A stretch of 64,000 bases of DNA from assembly GCF_001659605.2 (NCBI RefSeq), contig NC_035173.2, positions 15,741,003 to 15,805,002 on the forward strand, given 5' to 3'. Below, piece after piece: positions 20,335-29,495 of this stretch. The position numbers were made by a program, and so were the translations under genes. The notes under the pieces were generated by a model. The model had not been told where the DNA came from, did no database searches, and worked only from the letters and a program-made list of their open reading frames with translations. This stretch comes from Manihot esculenta. Its lineage: Eukaryota; Streptophyta; Magnoliopsida; Malpighiales; Euphorbiaceae. The stretch's first letter is position 1. Each line of letters opens with the position of its first letter.

Positions 20335-21393
20335 ATGCGAGGAACTCGTCGATCAGCGAGATTGACTGGAGTCCCACGAGAAAGTGAGGGTACAGCTGCT
20401 CATCCTCCTGCATTGCCAAGGGCAAGGACTCACGGATCAAGCGGGGAGGGAACGTCAAGAGACCCTAGAAGGTCTTCTGACGAGAGCAGAAGGGGAATAG
20501 ATAGAGGAGGAAGATCAGAAGACATAAGAGAGGCTATGGAGGTTGAGCAAGGAGGAGATGAAAGTATGGGTGTGGGAAGGTCTGAAGAAGGTATGGGGGA
20601 GTCCCAGGGAGGCGCTCAGGCCTCGGGGTTTGGCTATCCACCCTTCCCACAGGGCCCGAGGTATCCGATGGGAGTTACGTTGGATTACTCCAGCTTTGCC
20701 CCATATCCACCCTATATGCCTTATCCATCCTTTTACCCACCATATCACATGTATCCACCCCCACCTTTTCATCCAAGTCCAGCACACCCTGAACCTAGAG
20801 AAACAGTACCTCCACCACCACCAGAACCAGTAGCCCCTGTTGTTGAAGCACAACAACCTAGTTCATCTAAGGGGAGTAAAGTGAAGATGACAGAGTACTT
20901 GAAGTTGGATGCTCCTAAATTCAATACAGGAGATGATCCCTTTGAGTATCTCAATGCAGCCAGAATAATAACTAGTGAGTTGGGAGCTGACGATAGCAGA
21001 GCCATTGAGATGGCAGGGTTCACATTAAAGTGCAAGAAAGCAAGAGAATGGTTCAAGAACTATGTGGACCCTAGGATAGACAGCATGACATGGGAAGAGT
21101 TCGCCAATGAGTTTGCTGGGTGGGCTTTTCCTGACAGTTCTAGGGAGAGGAAGGTTGTAGAGTTTGAACAGCTGAGACAGACAGAGGAGATGAGTGTCGA
21201 GGAGTATACCGATAAGTTCCTGGCGTTGTTACCATACGTGGGTCAGGCGTATGATACTGACCAGAAGAAGGCAAGGAGATTTGCCACAAGGCTTCATCCC
21301 AAGTATTTCTCCTTGATTCTTCCAGCAGAGAAAGAGAGTTTCCACTCTATTGTGGATGCAGCCAGAAAAATGGAGGCGAGTGCCATCATATAG
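20335..21393 (+). CDS. Tk-1 gag polyprotein, N-terminal frame
   Basis: 352 residues. The N-terminus is basic (RSARLTGVP), followed by a Gly/Arg-rich part, then a Pro/Tyr-rich segment (residues about 115-165), then the retrotransposon gag core (about 180-345) with LKLDAPKFNTGDDPFEY, FTLKCKKAREWFKNYV and MSVEEYTDKFLALL. The stop TAG at 21391-21393 lies inside the gag frame: Tk-2 has CAG here, and the frame continues after the stop into the zinc knuckle. The stop is therefore most likely a C-to-T change, although programmed read-through cannot be excluded from one copy. Confidence 0.88.
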   Translation: MRGTRRSARLTGVPRESEGTAAHPPALPRARTHGSSGEGTSRDPRRSSDESRRGIDRGGRSEDIREAMEVEQGGDESMGVGRSEEGMGESQGGAQASGFGYPPFPQGPRYPMGVTLDYSSFAPYPPYMPYPSFYPPYHMYPPPPFHPSPAHPEPRETVPPPPPEPVAPVVEAQQPSSSKGSKVKMTEYLKLDAPKFNTGDDPFEYLNAARIITSELGADDSRAIEMAGFTLKCKKAREWFKNYVDPRIDSMTWEEFANEFAGWAFPDSSRERKVVEFEQLRQTEEMSVEEYTDKFLALLPYVGQAYDTDQKKARRFATRLHPKYFSLILPAEKESFHSIVDAARKMEASAII

Positions 21394-22890
21394 GGAACAG
21401 TGAAGCAGCAGGTGGCACAGTCTTCGGGTTCCAAGGCCCCCAATACAGCAGTTTCTGGCAGTAAAAAGGGAGAGAAGTTCAAGTCCAAGAGAGGAAAGTT
21501 CTGGAGCAGAATCAGATCTGGTCTGGGAATGGGTAGTGGCTCCAGCTCTGGCACAGGCAGTACAAAAGTGTGTCGGAAATGTGGGAGATCACACGGGGGA
21601 GTTTGCCGGTTTGGATCCACAGCCTGCTTTAGATGTGGGCAGGAAGGACATATTGCACGGGAATGTCCTCAGGCGACAGGAGTGGCACCATCCCAGCAGA
21701 TGACCTCAGGCAGTGTAGCACAGCCAGCAGCTTCAGCCGTACCTCAGAGCAGCGGCAGAGGAAGAGGAAGAGGGTCAGCCTCTTCATCAGGGATGGGTTT
21801 TCGAGGTGCAGGTCCGTCAGCCCCAGCACGGATTTTCACCATAACTCAGCAGGAGGCAGACACGTCGAACACTGTGGTGTCAGGTAATCTCATCATTGGG
21901 TGTTCCGAGGTGTATGCTTTGATGGATCCCGGTGCTTCCCACTCTTTCATTGCTTCTCGAGCCGCAGAGAGATTAGGTCTGATAGTCTCCGAGTTAGAGT
22001 GTCCTCTCTGGGTCAGTGGACCTAGATGTGACCCATCACTGGCAGAGTCAGTCTGTCAGTTCAGTGCAGTGTGCATAGAGAGTAGATACCTTCCAGCTAA
22101 CCTTGTGGTTCTAGAGTTGGCAGATTTTGATGTCATTCTAGGGATGGATTGGTTATCTACGTATAATGCTACCTTGAACTGCAGGGACAAGGTAGTCAGT
22201 TTCAGAGACCAGGATGGGTCAAAGTGTGTTTTCAGAGGAGATAGGAGAGGGACACCTAGAAGTTTGATATCAGCCCTTCAGGCTCGTAGGTTGTTGAGGA
22301 GGGGTTGTCAGGGGTTCCTAGCTCATATGAGAGAGCTAGACAGTCAGGTTAGGGAACCGTCCTCAGTACCAGTGGTTAGAGAGTTCTTAGATGTGTTTCC
22401 TGAAGAGCTTCCAGGATTACCACCTGATAGGGAAATAGAGTTCGAGATAGAGTTGATGCCTGGTACCAGACCGATCTCTATTCCTCCATACAGGATGGCG
22501 CCAGTAGAGCTGAGTGAGTTGAAAGAGCAGTTACAGGAGTTGGTAGACAAGGGTTTCATCTGCCCGAGTACCTCACCTTGGGGTGCTCCAGTACTGTTTG
22601 TCCAAAAGAAGGATGGATCCCTTAGACTTTGTATTGACTATAGGCAGTTGAACAAGGTCACTACCAAGAACAAGTATCCTCTCCCCAGGATCGATGATCT
22701 ATTCGACCAGCTGTCAGGAGCAGGTTGCTTCTCGAAGATAGATCTGAGATCTGGATACCACCAGTTGAAGATCAGGGAAGAGGATGTACCAAAGACCGCG
22801 TTCAGGACCAGATATGGGCATTATGAGTTCCTAGTAATGCCGTTTGGGTTGACTAACGCCCCTGCAGCATTCATGGATCTCATGAACAGA

Positions 22891-22912
22891 GTTTTCAGAG
22901 AGTTTTCAGAGA
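22891..22912 (+). repeat. 11-base tandem duplication in RT
   Basis: GTTTTCAGAGA occurs twice in a row (22891-22901, 22902-22912). The pol frame changes exactly here, and an 11-base gain accounts for the shift. Confidence 0.9.
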
Positions 22913-23254
22913 GTACCTGGATTGCTTTGTGATTGTTTTCATAGATGATATCTTGGTGTACTCCAGGAATGCAGAAGACCATGCCCAGCATCTGAGGATA
23001 GTCCTGTAGACTTTGAGAGAGCATGGCTTGTATGCCAAGTTCTCCAAGTGTGAGTTCTGGCTGAGGAGCATTTCTTTCTTGGGGCATGTAGTCTCAGATG
23101 AAGGAATAGCAGTGGATCCCAAGAAGGTAGAGGCAATAGCCAACTGGCCTACACCCACTACAGTGACAGAGATCAAGAGTTTTCTGGGTTTGGCAGGCTA
23201 CTATCGGAGGTTCGTTCAGGACTTCTCGAAAATAGCTGCTCCTATGACCAGACT

Positions 23255-23907
23255 TGTAATACCCGGCTAGATTCAGACATCGGAATTTCGACCATCCGGT
23301 GGAATTCGAGGATGTCAGAGGTCTCTGGAAGGGTAAGAGAAAGTTTTCTACAAGGATTTCAAGTCAGCAAGAGTACAGAGGAAAGTTATGCATGAATGTA
23401 TGTTGTAACAGTATAGTGGACATGATGGAATTACAGGTTTAGTTGTAATGTAATGTATAGATATGTATTGTCATATGCTGGATAGACTTGTGCTTTCCCT
23501 AGTGTCATTGCTATAGTGTGATGTATGATTACTCCCTTGTACATGAATCCTGTTTTACGTTTCTTGATGAGAAATGTGTGAGTTAGGCTTAATGTATGGC
23601 TTTGATGTGATACCAGTGGATTGTGTTACAGCTTAAAAGGGTTTCAATCCCTTGATCCACAGCAGATAGTAGTCCCTGGTATAGGCCCTGAGGGCCATTT
23701 CAGATTGACATATCTGAGTAGCAGTGGTTAAGCCTACAGAGTTTTACAAGATTGCTGAGTGGCTTTGTATCATGTATGGGATTTATCAGGTACACAGAGA
23801 GTATAGTTGGCTGACTACGGGTCCTGGCGGCCTTAAGCCGATCTGGATCCTAGTGTCAGTGATGGTTCGAACCGTTACTAAGGGGTACCGGTTTCCGGGT
23901 CGTTACA
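23255..23907 (+). mobile_element. Solo LTR inside Tk-1 pol
   Basis: 653 bp, TGTAATACCCGGC to CGTTACA, flanked by the exact 5-base duplication AGACT (23250-23254 and 23908-23912). The termini and the GGCGGCCTTAAGCCGATCTG block resemble the Tk-1 LTR, but it is only a third as long, so it is a related but distinct Ty3 family. Removing 658 bases (LTR plus one duplication) changes the frame by one, and the downstream RNase H frame is indeed offset by one from the upstream frame. No internal sequence remains, so it arose by LTR-LTR recombination. Confidence 0.93.
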
Positions 23908-26010
23908 AGACTGACCAGAAAGAACCAGAAGTTCGTATGGTCTGATGAATGTGATGAGAGTTTTGAAGAGTTGAAGAGACGGTTGACTTCAGCACCGGTG
24001 TTAGCTCTGCCGATCAGTGATGAAGACTTCACAGTGTTCTGTGATGCATCCCGAGTGGGATTAGGTTGTGTGTTGATGCAGAAAGACAGAGTGATAGCTT
24101 ATGCTTCTAGACAGCTGAAGAAGCACGAGCTGAACTACCCGACACACGATCTTGAGATGGCAGCTGTTATTTTTGCACTCAAGATGTGGAGGCATTACCT
24201 CTATGGGGTAAAGTGTGAGATCTTCACGGATCATAAGAGCCTGCAGCGCATCTTGAGCCAGAGAGAGTTGAATTTGAGGCAGAGACGGTGGGTGGAATTG
24301 CTCAGTGATTATGATTGTATGATCCAGTATCATCCGGGTAAGGCTAACGTTGTAGCGGATGCCTTAAGCCGGAAGTCACTTGGCAGTTTATCCCACATAA
24401 CAGTAGAGAGAAGGCCGGTGGTGAAGGACTTCTATAGGCTCATGGAGGCAGGGCTACAGTTAGAGTTATCTGGTACAGGTGCTTTGATCGCACAGATGAG
24501 AGTTACACCCGTGTTTCTAGAGCAAGTAGCTCTGAAACAGCACGAGGACCCTGAGTTAGTGAAGATTGCCAGGACTGTTCAGTCAGGCAACAGTGCAGAG
24601 TTTAGATTTGACAGTGAGGGGATTCTTCGTCACGGGAAGAGGTTATGTGTACCAGATGACAGTAGTTTAAAGGAGGACATTATGAGGGAAGCTCATAATG
24701 CAAGATATAGCGTTCACCTTGGAGCCACCAAGATGTATCAAGATCTGAGAAGAGTGTATTGGTGGCCAGCCATGAAGAGAGAAGTGGCACAATTTGTGTC
24801 AGCCTGCGAGATTTGTCAAAGGGTGAAGCTAGAGCACCAAAAGCCAGCTGGAATGCTTAACCCACTGCCGATTCCAGAGTGGAAATGGGAGAACATAGCT
24901 ATGGATTTCGTAGTGGGGTTACCGGCGACGTCCAACAGACTAGACTCCATATGAGTGATTGTGGATAGACTGACTAAATCTGCTCACTTCATTCCGGTTA
25001 GGAGCAACTATTCTGTGGACAAGTTGGCACAGGTATATGTAGACGAGATAGTAAAGCTGCATGGAGTTCCTGTGTCTATAGTATCAGATAGAGGACCACA
25101 GTTCACCTCCAGGTTTTGGCGGAATCTACAAGCTGCTATGGGCACAAGGTTGGATTTCAGCACTGCTTTCCATCCACAGATGGACAGACAATCAGAACGG
25201 ACCATCCAGACCATAGAGGATATGCTCAGAATGTGTGTGTTAGACTTTGTCAGTTCTTGGAGGCAGCATCTACCTTTGGTGGAGTTTGCCTACAATAACA
25301 GCCATCATGCTAGCATAGGGATGGCCCCTTATGAAGCTTTGTATGGGAGGAAGTGTCGAACACCTGTTTGCTGGGAAGAAGTAGGAGAGAAGGCTCTTGC
25401 AAGGCCAGAGTTAGTTGAGATTACCAGCAAGTTAGTGCCTATTATCAGAGAGAGGATCAGAACTGCTGTGAGCAGACAGAAGAGCTATGCGGATGTTCGC
25501 AGGAAGCAGATAGAGTTCCAGGAGGGGGATATGGTCTTGCTAAAGGTGTCTCCGATGAAAGGAGTGGTTCGCTTTGGAAAGAAGGGTAAACTAGCTCCAC
25601 AGTACATTGGTCCCTTTGAGATCTTGCAGAAGATCGGGCCTGTGTCGTATAAGCTAGACTTACCTGCATCTATGGAAAGAATCCATTCGGTTTTCCATAT
25701 TTCTATGCTACGGAAGTTTGTGTCAGATCCGGGTAAGGTTCTCAGTGAACCAGATGTAGAGATTCTTGGGGATCTCACCTATGTAGAGCAGCCAGTGCGG
25801 ATCTTGGACACATAGATCAGGAAGCTGAGGAATAAGGAAATTCCGATGGTAAAAGTCCTGTGGAACCACCATAATCTTGAAGAGTGCACCTGGGAGACAC
25901 GGGAGTTTATGCTCCAGCAATACCCATATCTGTTTTGAGGTTAGTTGTTCCCCTTTTTTGTGTGTTTATGTGTTTCGTTGGTTGAGGAACATTCGGGGAT
26001 GAATGTTCTT

Positions 26011-26022
26011 AAGGGGGGGAGA
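26011..26022 (+). promoter_or_regulatory. Polypurine tract of Tk-1
   Basis: AAGGGGGGGAGA, just before the TGTAATAC start of the 3' LTR. Confidence 0.85.
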
Positions 26023-26817
26023 ATGTAATACCGGCTAGAGTCCGGCATCGGAATTCCTGTAGTCCGGTGGAATCTCGGGTGTCGAAACTCCCTAGAAGGG
26101 TAATACATATGTTTTCTAAAGTATTTTCACTTGTTTTAATGTTTGAAGTATAAAGGAAAATGAGTTTTTGAAAGAAAAGCAACAAGGCAGAAAAGCCAAG
26201 GTTCGGCCGCCGAAGGTGACTTTCGGCCGCCGAACTTGCATGGCATTCGGGTTCTCCTTCGGCCGCCGTAGTTGGTCTGGCCAGCCAACTATAAAAGGCC
26301 CTAGGTCGATCAAATGGATAAGCTTTGCTTTCCATTTGCACGAGCTGAGGTGAGACTTGATCTTCCTTGAGTGATTTATGTGTTTTCTCAAAATTTTCAT
26401 GGTTTTGATGGATTTACATGTGGTTTTGAAGTTTTTGAGCAAAAGAGCTAAGTTTGGAAGCTTGGAGACTTTGAGAGAGGATTTCTCCATAACTCCATGA
26501 TAGGATCGTTTATTCTCTTGTTTGGAAGAGGTAAGTGAAGATCCTGAACTTCCTTTCTTGATTTTTGAAGGTTTTATGGAAGTTTTATGGGTAGTATGCA
26601 TGATAGGGTTTAGTTGAGGTTTTTGATGATCTTTGGTGCATAAGTGTGTATATGTGTTGTTTGTGATGTTTGTTGGGGTTTTAGGACAGGTTTAGACCCC
26701 TTTGTGCATGTCCATGTGTATATGCTTGTTGAGGAGTTGTGTGTGCATGTTGAGTGAAGGTTTGGAGGAGTTTTGCATGAAACAGAGCAGGTTTCTGCCC
26801 AACAGGCAAAAACCAGG

Positions 26818-27035
26818 TTCGGCCGCCGAACCCCTTGTGGAGGCAGTTTCGGCTGCCAAAACTTGCCCCCGAACATTTGGACTTTCATCTCTGAAGGCAA
26901 GGTTCGGCCGCCGAAAGTGCCGCCGAAGGTTGAGTTTCGTCTCTGGACGAGACTTTCGGCTGCCGAAGGTGCCGCCAAACATGCATGAGTTTCATCTCTG
27001 GAGGGGAGTTTCGGCCGCCGAACCTGCCGCCGAAA
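26818..27035. repeat. Near-palindrome cluster in Tk-1 3' LTR
   Basis: Three exact 13-base motifs and several half motifs (GCCGCCGAA, TTCGGCTGCC), interleaved with TTTCGTCTCTGGACGAG. Confidence 0.85.
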
Positions 27036-27444
27036 GTGCCCTGTCCAGCTTTCTTTTGCATGTTTTATGTGATTGTTCTAGGATGTTTTAGAGGGCTTTT
27101 GGGGAGTTTTATAGAGATGTTCTTGAGTTAGTTTGGTCCCTCATTTGAGTCCACCTGTGTAGGAACGGACCAGAGGAACCCCAGAGATCAGCAGTGAGCA
27201 TTGTTTCAGAACCTGCAGAGTCAGTACAGAGTCAGCCAGAGGTGAGTGGAACTTCACTAAATCAAATCTTTACATATGAGAAATTAACCGCTTTTAGCAT
27301 GCTTCATGCATTATGATTGCACCATGTATAGGATGTTGCATTAGTATCCACGTATATGACGCATTGCATTTATCCATGTACTTGGCACTGTTCCTTGTAC
27401 ATTGTATTGTTGTGAGATGGACATAGGATGGCTCATTAGCCCTC

Positions 27445-27580
27445 ACATCAAGACCTGAGGAGCCCCATCGAGGGCCGGGCACATCAAGACCTGAGGAGCC
27501 CCGAGAGGGCCGGGCACAGGGTACTTCGATACTACTGTTTGTATTATCAAGACCTGAGGAGCTCTTTTGCGGGCCGGACA
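27445..27580 (+). repeat. 36-bp minisatellite in Tk-1 3' LTR
   Basis: Copies at 27445-27480 and 27481-27515, and a separated diverged copy at about 27546-27580; one unit fewer than in the 5' LTR. Confidence 0.8.
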
Positions 27581-28187
27581 CAGAGTAGAGGGAATTTTGA
27601 GTCAGTCCATCTGAGATGGGTGATTACTTGTGGGTGCTGCATTTCATGAGATCATGTTTTATAACCATGTTTTATATGTTCTACTCACTGGGCTAGTATA
27701 GTTCACCCCTCTCCCCTAATCCCAGTTTTGCAGGTTCAGAGTACAGGGGGCAGCTAGCAGGGTACAGAAAGAGAAGAGTCATGTAATAGCTAGTGTGGAC
27801 ATGTAATTATAAAGAGATAGTTTATGTTGTACAGTGTATAGAATTGTGCTTGACTTATATGAGGTGTAATCCTTTTGATATACATGATCTTTTTATGTAA
27901 ACGTGTTCCTTTGTGTGTGCAACAACCAGGCTTAACATAATATGAGTTTAGCCCACCTAGAGCAAAGATGAGAGCTCTAGTAGGGGTTTACAGTATAGAG
28001 TTAGTGCATGCACAGGTTAAGCCTTGGAACAGAGAAAAGTTTTAATTTTTACAGAAAATGTGTGATCATGTTTGGGATTTCACAGGTACACAGAGTTCAC
28101 AGCAGGCTTGCTACGGGTCCCGGCGGCCTTAAGCCGATCTGGATCCTAGCGCCAGTAGCAGTTCGGTTTTTGGGCTGTTACAGTATC

Positions 28188-29249
28188 CACTATAGTGTGA
28201 AAACTCTCTCTCTCTACTGCTAAGATCAAGGAGGAATACCTAGAGTGGAGTCTCATGGTATACCTCCTAGCCTTCTTCTGGTCAGTGTCATACCACAAAC
28301 TGAAGCAACTCTAGAAATTTATCTGTGTACTCATCCACACTCATTTCTTTAGTTTCTCGTAGCCGTTCAAACTTTATTACCTTCAACTCCCTCGAACTGT
28401 CTGAAAAGGCCCATCCTGCAAACTCATTTGCAAACTGTTCCCAGGATAAGCCGTCCAGTTTTGGGTCCACATAATTCTTGAACCACTTCTTTGCCTTCTT
28501 GCACTTTAGAGTGAACCCCGCCATCTGAATGCTCTGCTGTCACTGTCCCCTAGCTCATCAGCTATCATTTTCACTGCTTTAATGTACTCAAACGGGTCAT
28601 CCCCCTCTTTATATTTAGGAGCATCCAACTTCAGATAATCTGTCATGTTAACCTTGCTCCCTGCTGATGAGTTAGGTTTGGGTGGTTGAGCTTCAGGAAT
28701 TACAGGTTCTGATGGTGAGGGAGGAGGTGGTGCAGCACTCCCTAGGTTAGGGTTTGCCGGATTCTGATAAAAGGGTGGAGATGAAAACATGGGATAAGGT
28801 GGATATGGTGGGTAGTAGGGAGGATAGGGCATGTGTGAGGGGTACGGGTGGTAGCTAGAGTAATCAGATGTACCTCCCATCGGATACCCGGGTCCCTGCA
28901 GGTAAGGTTGGTACTGAGGTGGATAGGTAGATCCTGAGGCCTGAGCGCCTCTTTCAGATTCTCCCATACCCTCTCCTTCAAAACTTACACCCAGACTTCC
29001 ATTTCTCCTCTGAATATCCCCCACTATTTTCCTGACATCTGCAGACATCCCACCCGGATCTGTTCTTCTCCTGTTTACATCAAAGGACCTTCTAGGGTTC
29101 ATTGATGTTTCACCTCTGTTAGTCCTACTCGACCGTGCTCTTGATGGAGCAGTAGGAGGAAGGGCATCCATACCCTCATTTTCAGGTGGAACTCTAGTCA
29201 ACTGTGCAGATCGAGATGAGCCTCGCATCCTATCTTCTGAAAACAACAT
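28188..29249 (-). pseudogene. Tk-2 gag N-terminal part
   Basis: On the minus strand from about 29228 this reads a gag close to Tk-1: basic start, Gly/Arg-rich part, Pro/Tyr-rich part, then the LKLDAPKYKEGDDPFEY core. A one-base deletion near 28532 shifts the frame, and a second small deletion near 28290 shifts it again just after an EEYTDKF-like motif. Past these, the frame continues through the GATAC target site into 17904. Gag is thus split by Tk-1 and also carries frameshifts. Confidence 0.85.
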
Positions 29250-29495
29250 TTAAATACATAGACATTAGCATCATATGGTTCATGTGGATACACATGACCC
29301 TCATCATACTCAACATAACATTAATGCACATGCATACAATCATGGCATTACACTTCATCATACTTTCATCAAGACAGGACTCTACATCCTATCCTAGTGG
29401 ACATGATTTTTCCAAATTGTGCTTGCTCTTCTATAACACCTATGAGCCCAACACTCTAGGTCCGACCGTATGAACCTAGGGCTCTGATATCACTC
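29250..29495 (-). promoter_or_regulatory. Tk-2 leader and primer-binding site
   Basis: Untranslated leader between LTR and gag. The minus strand TGATATCAGAGCCCTA at about 29478-29493 is the initiator-Met-type primer site, two bases inside the LTR end. Confidence 0.75.

Larger units (their letters stand above)
21394..25938 (+). pseudogene. Tk-1 gag C-terminus and pol, broken
   Basis: Order: a Cys pair ([12 protein letters not shown]), zinc knuckle [14 protein letters not shown] (21625-21666), protease with DPGAS (21925-21939), RT from about 22400 with the catalytic FIDD at 22938-22949, RNase H (FCDAS near 24025), integrase zinc domain (about 24690-24830), integrase core (DFVVG near 24904, SDRGPQF near 25081, QSERT near 25192), a C-terminal part and a degraded chromodomain-like tail ending at the stop 25936-25938. 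Lesions: an 11-base duplication (22891-22912) shifts the frame inside RT; a solo LTR (23255-23907) splits RT from RNase H; TGA at 24952-24954 (expected Trp) and TAG at 25813-25815 break the integrase end. The polyprotein cannot be made. Confidence 0.9.
17910..28182 (+). mobile_element. Complete Tekay-like Ty3 chromovirus Tk-1
   Basis: 10,273 bp with LTRs at both ends, a 5-base direct duplication GTATC (17905-17909, 28183-28187), an initiator-Met-type primer site, gag, a full pol order (zinc knuckle, protease, RT, RNase H, integrase, chromodomain-like tail) and a polypurine tract. Domain order and tail place it with the Tekay/Del chromoviruses. It lies inside the gag of Tk-2, a relative in the opposite orientation. 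Pol is disabled by stops, an 11-base duplication and a solo-LTR insertion. Confidence 0.93.
26024..28182 (+). mobile_element. 3' LTR of Tk-1
   Basis: 2159 bp and nearly collinear with 17910-20111. Exact TTCGGCCGCCGAA copies at 26202-26214, 26222-26234, 26818-26830, 26903-26915 and 27010-27022. The motif copies are better preserved than in the 5' LTR. Confidence 0.92.
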
